From positions 13,496 to 77,495 of the forward strand of contig DASTMP010000215.1 of assembly GCA_035714085.1 (NCBI GenBank): a stretch of 64,000 bases of DNA. Direction: 5' to 3'. The position numbers and the translations under genes are program-made. The notes beneath the pieces are model-generated. The model was not told where the DNA came from. It ran no database searches and saw only the letters and a program-made list of their open reading frames with translations. Of the stretch, positions 19,601 to 27,262 are shown piece by piece. Position 1 is the first letter of the stretch. The number at the start of each line of letters is the position of its first letter. Source of the stretch: JAJVID01 sp035714085. Its GTDB lineage: Bacteria > Acidobacteriota > Blastocatellia > RBC074.

Positions 19601-20237
19601 AATTTCCAACGGCGTCCGTGGACCGATACTCGTCAATAACACGATTGCCGACAACGATGTCACCACAGACGGTTCCGGCATCTATGCCGATGGAGGTGAT
19701 GACCAGGTGGAACTAACCAATAACATAATCGTCGCAAAACCAGGGCAAACAGGTCTCTACTGTGGCCCTGCCGACGGCCATATTGACCCGATCATCCGAT
19801 TCAACAATATCTTCAGCAGCGGCGGAATGGCCTATGGGGGAAGTTGCGCCGATATGACAGGGACGAACGGCAACATCTCCGCTGATCCCCTGTTCACCAA
19901 TCCCACTCAAGGCGACTATCATCTCCAACAGGGGTCTCTCTCCATCGACTCCGGCGATAGCCTGACGCCCTATCTTCCGGGTAAGGATTTGGACGGACAT
20001 CCCAGAATCCTGGATGGCGACGGTAATGGAACCGCAATCGTTGATATGGGAGTTTACGAATTTCTTTTGACCCCAGGCTTGAAGATCAGTCTTCTGGATG
20101 AGAGCAACCCTAGTTTGAAGAACAGTCGGGCTCTATTTATCTGCGATCTACGTCCGTGGGCGAGAATACCAGGCAGGAGGCCAAAAAATACACTCTCCGC
20201 GCTCCCTCCGCGTTCTCTGCGCCTGCGCGTTTATTAG
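16650..20237 (+). CDS. large lipoprotein with three Ig-like and two beta-helix modules (paralogue)
   Basis: A 1195-residue paralogue of the gene at 11297. The first 62 residues differ at one position (TQGF for TEGF), including the LYSGC lipobox and the P-T linker. Three Ig-like domains (about 64-350) are followed by two beta-helix modules starting with KVPSDQLTIQSAI and RVPSDQQTIQAAI, 1176 bases apart. Ends of modules again show SADPLF and Y-H-L-Q-Q-G-S. The C-terminal 50 residues differ from the paralogue's tail and look like read-through into non-coding sequence, so both genes may have lost an original end. The domain order differs between the paralogues, showing module shuffling after duplication. 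Likely secreted and anchored by lipid; a carbohydrate-related role is inferred from the fold. Confidence 0.85.
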   Translation: MTQGFQRFTKRYVNVLVVLIGLTVVGSILLYSGCGMVSSPNTPASPTPTPTPTPTPTPTPTPDTPPTSTITSPKEGAIVPIGIQVAITGTASDTGGGSVAKVEVSVDGGANYSPAMGTTDWSFNWTPNSPGPATIKSRAVDNTGNVQNPPTEIHVTVDAPPTSTITSPKEGDTVLIGKLVAITGTASDAGGGSVAKVEVSVDGGANYSPAMGTTDWSFNWTPGSPGPATIKSRAVDNTGNVQNPPTEIHVTVDAPPISTITFPKDGATVTVIPPIDITGTASDPGGGSVVKVEVSVDGGANYSAATGTTDWSFNWKPSPPGLVTIKSRAVDNTGNVQDPPAEIRVTVKDPITIKVPSDQLTIQSAIDVADNGDTVRVAAGAYSENINFKGKAITVISESGPKLTIIDGGNVAPVVTFNSGEGRDSVLNGFTLQNGRADQSSPLQGGGIMVQLSSPTITNNEIRNNRACDGGGIFIGASSPLIQLNKITSNSAGTNVCQGGTTGGGIYILGHGSAEILDNVISENAAGLGGGIGLNVAGTPIIKRNIIKGNFAPQGGGIWTVNDSNPLIVQNLITGNQADEGGGLYWAVPADVRGPILVNNTIADNNATSNGSGIFAFGYDAQTELTNNIIVAKPGQSGLYFLIFSDQDPLIIQFNNIFSAGGMAYAGAIPDMTGTNGNISADPLFVNPTQGDYHLQQGSPSIDSGDNLTPNLPDKDLDGDTRILDGDDNGTVIVDMGVDEFRRPIRVPSDQQTIQAAINVATDGDRVLVAPGTYPEHIDFRGKAITVSSESGPQVTIIDAQNTDPVVSFTSGEGRGSVLNGFTLQNGRTNFSGQGAPPDGGGIVILRASPTITNNKITNNHASRGSGIGIVFGSPLIQKNNITGNINDVTIGGGGGGILIAGEGSAEILDNEISNNVNNGGGGGIFIPGAGATPIIKGNVIKGNSVSLGAQGGGIWIANNSSPLIVQNLITGNHASYGGGVYWIISNGVRGPILVNNTIADNDVTTDGSGIYADGGDDQVELTNNIIVAKPGQTGLYCGPADGHIDPIIRFNNIFSSGGMAYGGSCADMTGTNGNISADPLFTNPTQGDYHLQQGSLSIDSGDSLTPYLPGKDLDGHPRILDGDGNGTAIVDMGVYEFLLTPGLKISLLDESNPSLKNSRALFICDLRPWARIPGRRPKNTLSALPPRSLRLRVY

Positions 20238-20272
20238 TAAAGCGGTATTTTAGCGCCGCTGTCCTTTGTCAT

Positions 20273-20326
20273 TCTCAAGCAGAAACCCCGGATTTAACTG
20301 ATCAATACCTAGGTTTCTGCTTGAGA
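20273..20326. terminator. inverted repeat between convergent genes, possible bidirectional terminator
   Basis: Perfect 15-bp arms at 20273-20287 and 20312-20326 (TCTCAAGCAGAAACC and its complement) around a 24-nt loop. It lies between the stop of the second beta-helix gene and the stop of the convergent aminotransferase gene, where a two-way terminator would be expected. There is no strong T run, so a mobile palindromic repeat is an alternative. Confidence 0.5.
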
Positions 20327-20381
20327 GGATGTCAACGGCCCATCCATCCGCCATCGACGACCAGAATAGCGCCGCTGTATA

Positions 20382-21551
20382 TCAACGCGACCATCTAATA
20401 ATCGCGTCGCAGACACGTTCGACTTGCTCGTCGCTTAACTGCGCATGCATCGGCAAACTCAGGACCTGGCGCGCGGCCTGCTCGGTCGCCGGCAGAGCTC
20501 CGCGATGGACCGTGACGCGAGTTCGATAGGCCGGCTGCAAGTGGACTGGGACCGGATAATGGACGAGCGTCTCAACGCCCCGTTCGCGTAAATGCTCGCG
20601 CAACCCGTCGCGTTCGTCGCAGCGCGCGACGTATTGATGATAGACGCTCTCGACTCCGGCGGGGCGTTCCGGCAGTCGCAGCGACGTCGTCGCGAGCCGG
20701 ACGTCGTAAACTCGCGCGATCTCTCTTCGCCGCGCGTTCTCTTCATCCAGATATTTCAGCTTCACGCGCAAGACAGCTGCCTGCAATTCGTCGAGCCGCG
20801 AATTGAACCCAGGCTGATCGCTCACGTATCGCTCGCGCCAGCCGTATTCGCGCAACAGCGCGACTCGCTCAGCGACTTCCGCGTCGTTCGTCACGACCGC
20901 GCCGCCGTCGCCCAGCGCGCCGAGATTCTTCGTCGGATAGAAGCTGAAGGCGGCGGCGTCCCCGAAGACTCCGACCTTAAAACTCCCCATCCCCCCGATC
21001 GCTTGCATCGTCGCGCCGTGAGCCTGCGCGCAATCCTCGACGACTTTCAAATCGTAACGGCGCGCGATGTCGCATATCGCCCTCATGTCGGCGGGGCGCC
21101 CGTAAAGGTGAACAGGCGCGATCGCTTTGATCCGCCCGATCCTCCCGATCTGGTGGGCGCGCGGCCGGTCACGACAATTTCTGATCGCGTCTTCGACAGC
21201 TTCGGGGCTGATCGTGAACGTGGCCGGATCGATATCGACCAACAACGGCGTGGCCCCGGCCATCTCGACGGCGGCGACGGTGGCGACAGCCGTGTGCGCG
21301 ACCGTAATTATCACGTCGCCGGCCCCGACGCCGACAGCCCGCAGCGCCAGATGCAAGGCGTCGGTTCCGTTGGCGACGCCCACGCAGCGCTTCGCCCCGA
21401 GGTAGGCGGCGAATTCACGCTCGAACTCGCTCACCTGTCCGCCGAGAATGTACCGACCGCTGTCGAGTGTTTGTCGAACGGCCTCGTCAATCTCGCGTTT
21501 GTGGGCGAGATAATTGGCCTTCGGATCGGATTGCAAAACGGCGGGAGTCAT
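20382..21551 (-). CDS. DegT/DnrJ/EryC1/StrS-family PLP aminotransferase
   Basis: A 389-residue PLP-dependent sugar aminotransferase. The family signature is clear: GVANGTDALHLAL near residue 60, VHLYGRPADM, VEDCAQAHGA, and the PLP lysine K208 in SFYPTKNLGALGDGG. Such enzymes transfer an amino group to a keto-sugar nucleotide for polysaccharide or glycoconjugate synthesis. The ATG overlaps the stop of the SDR gene by four bases (ATGA), so it is the last gene of a coupled operon. The residues that determine which sugar is used cannot be judged here. Confidence 0.9.
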   Translation of the reverse strand: MTPAVLQSDPKANYLAHKREIDEAVRQTLDSGRYILGGQVSEFEREFAAYLGAKRCVGVANGTDALHLALRAVGVGAGDVIITVAHTAVATVAAVEMAGATPLLVDIDPATFTISPEAVEDAIRNCRDRPRAHQIGRIGRIKAIAPVHLYGRPADMRAICDIARRYDLKVVEDCAQAHGATMQAIGGMGSFKVGVFGDAAAFSFYPTKNLGALGDGGAVVTNDAEVAERVALLREYGWRERYVSDQPGFNSRLDELQAAVLRVKLKYLDEENARRREIARVYDVRLATTSLRLPERPAGVESVYHQYVARCDERDGLREHLRERGVETLVHYPVPVHLQPAYRTRVTVHRGALPATEQAARQVLSLPMHAQLSDEQVERVCDAIIRWSR

Positions 21552-22537
21552 AAATATTTGGGCAGATGTTGTCTATAAAAAGCGAGGGTGCGGCTCAGAC
21601 CTTCGCGCAAAGAGGTGGTGGGTCGCCATCCCAGCATTGAACGGATGCGGCTGAAATCGGCGTAGTAATCCCCGATGTCAATTCGCTTGCGATCCGGCGG
21701 GTATGATCGCCTCACGAATTCGCCGCCGCCGTTTATCTCGACCAACAGCTCCGCAAGCCCGTTCAGGCTGATGACGCAATCACCGCCTAAATTGAATATC
21801 TCGCCATTCGCCGCCTCGTTCGTAGCCGCCATCAGAAACGCATCGACCGCGTCGTCGACATAAGTGAAGTCGCGCAATTGATGCCCCTCCCAAACCTCGA
21901 ATGACTCGCCCTCGATCAGCATCCTGATCCACAAACCGAGAAATGTCTGCCGCGCGTCCTTCACTCGCATCCCAGGCCCGTAGGTGTTGGTCAATCGCAA
22001 GGCGCAGGCGCGAACGCCATAAACATTGTTATAGAGAATGTGGTACCACTCGCCAGCCATTTTGTTGATGCCGTTCACGTCGACGGGCCGGCTCAAATGC
22101 CTCTCGTCGACCGGCAGATAATCGGGCTTGCCGTAGAGCTGGCGGGTGCTGGCGAAAACGACTTTGATCGAAGGGTTGTATTTCCGGCAGGCTTCTAGGA
22201 TCGAGAGCTGGGCGCGGCAATTGATCTCCAGGTCGGTGTCGGGGTCGCTCATCGAATCCATGTGGCTGGTCTGACCGGCGAGGTTGAACAGATAATCCCG
22301 CCCCTGCACGAGGTAACGCATGCTGTGGGCGTCGCGCACGTCGGAGACGTTCACTTCAACCAGGGTCTCGATGCCCGCGATGTTGAAAAGATTGCCGCCG
22401 TAGTCCGGGATCAGGCTGTCAACCAGCAACACGCGCGCGCCGATAGAGGTGAGCCGTCGCGCCAGATTCGAGCCGATGAATCCCAGCGCGCCAGTGATCA
22501 ACACGCGACGATCGGCAAATGCGCCATCGAGTTCCAC
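21548..22537 (-). CDS. extended SDR: NAD-dependent epimerase/dehydratase family
   Basis: About 329 residues. The Rossmann motif GALGFIGSNLARR lies near the N-terminus and the extended-SDR region FASTRQLYGKP follows around residue 130. The position of the usual Y-x-x-x-K active site reads N-G-I-N-K, so the catalytic Tyr is replaced by Asn while the Lys is kept. Downstream RLTNTYGPGMR and RDFTYVDDAVDA are typical of nucleotide-sugar epimerases and dehydratases. A GTG at 22537 is chosen as start because AAAGGA lies 7-8 nt upstream; a TTG at 22573 in the same frame has no such site. It probably makes the keto-sugar used by the overlapping aminotransferase gene. Confidence 0.85.
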   Translation of the reverse strand: MELDGAFADRRVLITGALGFIGSNLARRLTSIGARVLLVDSLIPDYGGNLFNIAGIETLVEVNVSDVRDAHSMRYLVQGRDYLFNLAGQTSHMDSMSDPDTDLEINCRAQLSILEACRKYNPSIKVVFASTRQLYGKPDYLPVDERHLSRPVDVNGINKMAGEWYHILYNNVYGVRACALRLTNTYGPGMRVKDARQTFLGLWIRMLIEGESFEVWEGHQLRDFTYVDDAVDAFLMAATNEAANGEIFNLGGDCVISLNGLAELLVEINGGGEFVRRSYPPDRKRIDIGDYYADFSRIRSMLGWRPTTSLREGLSRTLAFYRQHLPKYL

Positions 22538-22597
22538 GATGAGATCCTTTCGATAAATAAAATCCCTGTGCAATCAACACAATGATTGGCGCAAACC

Positions 22598-22694
22598 GGG
22601 TACGCATCGCTTCCAGCGTGCAGTAGTGGCAAGAGGCGCATTAAGAGGCCATAGACGACTCGCCGAGACTGCACGCTGGAAGCGATGCGTACCC
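22598..22694. repeat. long inverted repeat, 27-bp perfect arms
   Basis: Arms at 22598-22624 and 22668-22694 are exact complements with a 43-nt spacer; the left arm begins GGGTACGCATCGCTTCCAGC. It lies between the methyltransferase stop and the SDR start inside the glycan cluster. No gene is encoded in it. The size and symmetry suggest a REP/MITE-like element; folding in the polycistronic mRNA could also alter downstream expression. Confidence 0.75.
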
Positions 22695-22801
22695 AGGCGC
22701 CTCCCTATTTATGCGCGGGCTTCAATTTAGTTAGCGGAGTATTCGTTGGCCTCTCTGCTAAATCTCAGCCTTCTGAAATCAAAGGGAAAATAACTCGCTC
22801 G

Positions 22802-23578
22802 CTAATCGCAACGACCGTTCGGTCTCCGCGCGACGCAGATAGCAGACAGACCCGCTGGCAGTCTCGCGTTCGGATCCCGCAGCCTTTTCGCTTCCCACAA
22901 CAGAGCGTCTGTCATCACGCGATTGATCCATTGAAGATTTTGCGGGAGTGGTTTGACGTCCGACCCCCCGTCTGCGAGGCCGAGGCGTTTGAGCAGCAAC
23001 CGCCGAATCGCCGCGGCGGGGAAGAGCAGGCTGTTGGCATAAGTCTCGCGCAGAATCTCGAATCCGGCGCGTTTCAATTTCTCCCGTAATTCATCCAGTC
23101 TATATCGCCGCTCGGTGCCCAGCGCCCGATCGTGGCCGCTCTTCATCCATTCATATGCCGCGCCGCGAACGAACGCGACCCCGCCCGGCTTCAACGCCCT
23201 AAACATCTCGCGCATCGCCCGCTCGTCGGCGCCGCGACCCGGAATCTGAACCAGCACATCAAAGCTCGTGATCAGGTCGAACGATTCGTCAGCGAAAGGC
23301 AAGTCGGTGGCCGACGCCTGAACCAGGCGTTCGTGGTCTCGTTTGCGGGAAAATCCGAGCGCGTCCGATATCAGATCAACGCCGACAATGCGGCCATTCC
23401 CGGCGTAACGAGCTAGCCATTCGAGATTGCCTCCGGTTCCGCAGCCCGCGTCCAGAATCAGGCGGGAGCCGGGCGGCAGAAACGGGTCGAGCAGCGCCGC
23501 GGTGATTTCACGCATTCCGGCGAACCACCAGAAGTTTTCTTCGAGGCGATAGAGGTATTCGTAATCTTCGGTTTGCAT
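22802..23578 (-). CDS. class I SAM-dependent methyltransferase
   Basis: A 258-residue Rossmann-fold methyltransferase. Motif I reads LDAGCGTGGNLEWLARY around residues 42-58, followed by an acidic residue after strand 2 (VGVDLIS), and ALKPGG as motif III. The N-terminal MQTEDYEYLYRLEENFWWF is a segment often seen in methyltransferases of glycan clusters. The substrate is unknown; its place between the glycosyltransferases and the sugar-nucleotide genes suggests methylation of a glycan or lipid carrier. It lies 48 nt after the membrane glycosyltransferase gene. Confidence 0.85.
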   Translation of the reverse strand: MQTEDYEYLYRLEENFWWFAGMREITAALLDPFLPPGSRLILDAGCGTGGNLEWLARYAGNGRIVGVDLISDALGFSRKRDHERLVQASATDLPFADESFDLITSFDVLVQIPGRGADERAMREMFRALKPGGVAFVRGAAYEWMKSGHDRALGTERRYRLDELREKLKRAGFEILRETYANSLLFPAAAIRRLLLKRLGLADGGSDVKPLPQNLQWINRVMTDALLWEAKRLRDPNARLPAGLSAICVARRPNGRCD

Positions 23579-23626
23579 AGTCGCGCTGGAATTTAACCGT
23601 AACCCTGATAGTAATAAGGCCGAAGC

Positions 23627-25066
23627 TCATGGGCGCGAGCCATGCGCTTCGGCCTGATTCTTGATCTGGTCTTGTGCGCAAAACGAAGGCAGGTCAGCGT
23701 TACTAGACGCCGTGTCCAGGATCAGGCTCGCTTCTGGCTCACCGAGCCGTATCACTACAGCCTTGCGGGCTTCGCCAATAGAGTATGGGAAACAGCGAAT
23801 CACCACCGGCCGCCTCTGCTCGCGCCGCATATATCGGAGTAAGGCCTCGATCGGCTCCGACCGTTCTCGGAATTGGGGATATTTGACCGCCCACAGATAC
23901 GAAATATGATGGACTCCAATGAGCAGCGCGCACAGCCCGATGACCCATTGCCTTCCGATCCGCTCGCGCAATGTCGTGGCGGCCAGCGCCAGGATCAAAG
24001 AGCATCCGACCGCCGCCAGGTAATGATGCCGGCTCGGGACCCTCGGCATATAAGTCAGGAAACTGTAGGGTATTAGCGCGATCAATATCCAGCACAGGGC
24101 GAGCGTCATGAGACCGTACCGCTTGCGGGAGGCAAAAACCAGCAGGACAATCAGCCCAACGATACCCCAAATCCATAGAGCCCGAATGGCGCTGCCAATC
24201 AACGCCATCGGCGCCCCGGCCTGCAGAGAGAAAGTTCCATCCGCGAAGTGGCTATTCCGGTCTTGCCCTGAGAACACAAGGACGACGTAGACCGCCGCCA
24301 GAAGGCCGAACGGTAGAAGAGCGAGCAGCGGCCGGCGCCGCTGACTGCTGGCGCCGACAACGAAGAGAAGCATCAACAGTACGACGGAGACGGCCGATTC
24401 CTTTGACAGCAGCGCCAGGCAAAAACAAGCCAGCGCGCACACCCAGGCCAGGGCGGCAGGTTTCGGAGAATTGAGCCATCGGACCCAGAACAGCAGCGTG
24501 AGAAGACCGAAGCAGAAGACCAACAGCTCGGGCAGCGCGGAGTACCAGATGACGGCCTCGTGATACCGTTCCTGCAACACGAAGAAGACCGCCATGAGAG
24601 CGCTTAGCCGCCAGCCGATGCGGCGCGCGGCGCCGAGGGCGTAGACCAGTAGCGCGTTCACAGCGTGGAGGAGGATGCTGGAAACCCCGAGTGCGAGTCG
24701 CGAAAATCCGAACAGGATGTCGGTCCAGTAGGTGAGGACTAGGGACGTCGCCCGGCTTCTGTAAAGGGGATCTTTCGCCAGAGCGCCCCATGCGGAAACA
24801 GGGCCATATGTTCTCGCGAGCGTCACCTGAAGGTAATCGTCTGGCAGAGGGGGCAGCGTTAAGAACGGGATGTAGATGGCCACGCTCAGCAAGACAATAA
24901 GGATTGCGATCGGCGCAGAAGCCCCGTCATTGCGCCAGTCATCGTAGTGGATTGGCGACCACCGTCTAAGTCGCAGCCACGGGACGATAGGCGTAGAGTC
25001 TGCAGCCGTAAGGTCGACTTTGGCGCTCTGGTGTGGCCGAGGGCTCGGAGAATTGTTAGAGAACAT
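23627..25066 (-). CDS. polytopic membrane glycosyltransferase-like protein (GT39/PMT-like)
   Basis: A 479-residue membrane protein with about ten hydrophobic segments. A cytoplasmic N-terminus of roughly 50 residues is followed by the first membrane segment (SAPIAILIVLLSVAIYIPFL) and then by PLPDDYLQVTLAR, which places an acidic pair in the first outer loop, as in lipid-phosphate-sugar-dependent GT-C enzymes. The sequence otherwise lacks a diagnostic motif. AAGGAAAAGG precedes the ATG. Its neighbours are a polyprenyl-phosphate-type GT2 upstream and a methyltransferase downstream, so it may transfer a sugar from a lipid carrier. It could also be a membrane protein of related topology without transferase activity. 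Confidence 0.65.
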   Translation of the reverse strand: MFSNNSPSPRPHQSAKVDLTAADSTPIVPWLRLRRWSPIHYDDWRNDGASAPIAILIVLLSVAIYIPFLTLPPLPDDYLQVTLARTYGPVSAWGALAKDPLYRSRATSLVLTYWTDILFGFSRLALGVSSILLHAVNALLVYALGAARRIGWRLSALMAVFFVLQERYHEAVIWYSALPELLVFCFGLLTLLFWVRWLNSPKPAALAWVCALACFCLALLSKESAVSVVLLMLLFVVGASSQRRRPLLALLPFGLLAAVYVVLVFSGQDRNSHFADGTFSLQAGAPMALIGSAIRALWIWGIVGLIVLLVFASRKRYGLMTLALCWILIALIPYSFLTYMPRVPSRHHYLAAVGCSLILALAATTLRERIGRQWVIGLCALLIGVHHISYLWAVKYPQFRERSEPIEALLRYMRREQRRPVVIRCFPYSIGEARKAVVIRLGEPEASLILDTASSNADLPSFCAQDQIKNQAEAHGSRP

Positions 25067-25164
25067 AGGCCTTTTCCTTAATGATGGGCCAAGACAAAAG
25101 CAAAACCGAACCTGCAGCGCCAGCGACTATAAAAGAATAGGCGGACAGGCGGGGAGTTGGTTAT

Positions 25165-26046
25165 CTAACTTGGCTGTTTGTCAGAAGAGTAATCCGGTAT
25201 TCGATCATCGGCGCCGCTTTCGCATTTGCGGATGCGCAAGCGGAGTGGAAAGCGCGCTGGGGATTCTTCAGACGGCCACTCACGGCGTTTTTCGTATTCT
25301 TCTTCAGTCCGGCGTTGAGTCGAAAAGATGACCAGCTTCAGCCAGAGCCTGAAAAAATCGTAGCCGGTCCGCGCCACGCGGCGCAGCGTGAAGAATTGTG
25401 ATTGCCCGTGCAAGCGCGGGTAATGGTGAACTGGCGTTTCGGCGAAGCGGTAACCGGCCCTGCTCAGCTTATAGACCATCTCCGTGCAGATGACGCCGCT
25501 CGTCGAGGTCAGCGTAACGCTTTGAATGGCCTTGCGGCGCATCAAACGGAAATCGCAATCCACGTCGCGGATCGGCAAACCGAACATCCGTCTCGCCAGA
25601 AATTTGTATATCGCTCCCAGCACGACGCGGCGGCGGCTATCCGATCGCCTGATTTTATAGCCGGTAACGACATCCACGTCTTCGATCATCAACGGGATCA
25701 GATTCGCCATCTCGCGCACGTCGTATTGGCCATCGCCGTCGGTGTAAAAGATCAAATCTTTTGTAGCGCTCTCGAACCCGCTGCGCAGCGCCCCGCCGTA
25801 TCCGCGGTTGCGCGGATGGTGAATGACCCGCAGGCGCGGCTCTTTGCTCGCCAGATCATTCAGCACCGCAGCCGTGCCGTCACTGCTGCCGTCGTTGACC
25901 ACGATTACCTCGTAGTCATTTGTGATCCGAAGAGCCACCTCCAGAGCTTGGTGAATCAGTTTGCCTATGGAGTCTTCATCATTGAATGCGGGGAAGAAGA
26001 CACTGACGCCGTAAGATCTGCCATTAGATTTCTGATGGGTGTTCAT
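25165..26046 (-). CDS. GT2 glycosyltransferase (dolichyl/polyprenyl-phosphate sugar synthase-like)
   Basis: A 293-residue GT-A enzyme. The fold is marked by VSVFFPAFNDEDSIG near the start, EVIVVNDGSSDGT, the RNRGYGGALRSGF block, and the metal-binding FYTDGDGQYD with its D-x-D. The segment DVDCDFRLMRR is typical of DPM1/GtrB-like synthases that put a sugar on polyprenyl phosphate. No C-terminal membrane pair is present; the last 60 residues are charged. It is the first gene of the glycan operon and would supply a lipid-linked sugar to the polytopic transferase 98 nt downstream. Confidence 0.88.
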   Translation of the reverse strand: MNTHQKSNGRSYGVSVFFPAFNDEDSIGKLIHQALEVALRITNDYEVIVVNDGSSDGTAAVLNDLASKEPRLRVIHHPRNRGYGGALRSGFESATKDLIFYTDGDGQYDVREMANLIPLMIEDVDVVTGYKIRRSDSRRRVVLGAIYKFLARRMFGLPIRDVDCDFRLMRRKAIQSVTLTSTSGVICTEMVYKLSRAGYRFAETPVHHYPRLHGQSQFFTLRRVARTGYDFFRLWLKLVIFSTQRRTEEEYEKRREWPSEESPARFPLRLRIRKCESGADDRIPDYSSDKQPS

Positions 26047-26475
26047 TTGAGAATGGCCGAGCGAAATTTTTATAAACCAAACCCATCGCGATCACGTCTA
26101 TAATAGACAGATGCGCAGGCGGCTGTGAAAAATTCTTTCTCGGCTACCTGTGAATTTACGGAGTCAGTACGCCAGCTTTCCAAGGGCGATAGCGTACTGG
26201 CTCTTTTGCCTCTTAACCTTTATTTCGTCTGACACGCTCCGCATGACCCATGCGCGCGCCACAGATTTTTCACAAAGGCGTGTAATCTTGATTCAGTTTT
26301 TGAGTAAATTTCGGTCGCGTTGAAGGACTACATGAATCTTCTAGCGATCGGCGATGTTGGACTGAATAAAAAAATTACTGCTCAAGACCGCCAGAGTTTT
26401 ACACGGTTATCCAGTTTTGTAAATAGAACCGGGAACGGCGTCAGAACCATCACAAAATGTGGGATGGAGTTTAGC
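26047..26475. other. intergenic region with an imperfect hairpin
   Basis: About 430 bases upstream of the GT2 operon. A 12-bp inverted repeat with one mismatch lies at 26161-26172 and 26192-26203 (GAGTCAGTACGC / GCGTACTGGCTC) followed by TTTT on the plus strand, which resembles an intrinsic terminator although no plus-strand gene precedes it. A small palindrome GTCTATAATAGAC is at 26096-26108. The minus-strand promoter of the glycan operon is expected here; none is certain. Confidence 0.35.
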
Positions 26476-27198
26476 CTATCTCGACTCCCTGGCGACATCG
26501 CTGATGTTTGTCGTGTCGAGCGGTTGCTGACAATACCTGTAGCCAATCCAGATCAAGATCACACCGATGAACTCGCCGATGTAAAGCAATTCCGTACGCC
26601 CCATCCGACTGCTCATCCCGCCAATGCCGGGCAGTAGCGCGCCTACAGCGATGAAGATATTGCCGATTGAAACATGGCGTGATTCGGGATAGCTGAAGAA
26701 ACGAATTGCTGAATAGATGGCCCCGCCAATCAGAAAAAGAGCCGCCAGACTATTGATGAACGGCGACACGCGGCGGATGGGTTGCCAGGCCAGCGCTTTG
26801 CCATTGAGCATTTTCGGATCCACTAATTCCATCCGCACGGGTGAAAGAATGACAAAGATTGAAGTGACGCTGACGGCGGCGACCAGTAAAACTACGGAGA
26901 TGTGCCCGGCGCGCCTGCCGAACAAAAGATAGATTGTGCCGATGGCGAGCGGAGCGGCGCCCATCAGCGCCCCGGCGATGTACCAGGCCTTGAACAACGC
27001 CGATTGCCAGCCGAGTAACGTGACCAGCGACTCAATCAATGTTCCTACACCGTAAGTCCCGATCCCGATCCCCCACCAGAGCAGATGATACGATTGCCGC
27101 TTGAGACGATAGCGCGCCAGAATTACCTTGACGAAGGCGGCGGAAATGATGGTCGAAAGAATCGGCAAGTGACGGCTCAATTCGACAAGTTGCGGCAT
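26476..27198 (-). CDS. seven-segment integral membrane protein of unknown function
   Basis: A 240-residue protein with seven hydrophobic segments, for example LPILSTIISAAFVKVILA, GIGIGTYGVGTLIESLVTLL, WYIAGALMGAAPLAIGTIYL and YIGEFIGVILIWIGYRY. There is no recognised catalytic motif. The ATG is preceded by GGAGAACTG. It lies 64 nt downstream of the protease-nuclease gene on the same strand, so the two may be co-transcribed. If so it could be a membrane partner, transporter or immunity-like component for that protein; there is no sequence evidence beyond position. Confidence 0.65.
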   Translation of the reverse strand: MPQLVELSRHLPILSTIISAAFVKVILARYRLKRQSYHLLWWGIGIGTYGVGTLIESLVTLLGWQSALFKAWYIAGALMGAAPLAIGTIYLLFGRRAGHISVVLLVAAVSVTSIFVILSPVRMELVDPKMLNGKALAWQPIRRVSPFINSLAALFLIGGAIYSAIRFFSYPESRHVSIGNIFIAVGALLPGIGGMSSRMGRTELLYIGEFIGVILIWIGYRYCQQPLDTTNISDVARESR

Positions 27199-27262
27199 CA
27201 GTTCTCCATGGTTAGGTGTAGCGATTCCGGCCTTCGATCAATGGCATTTTCCAATCGTTGAT

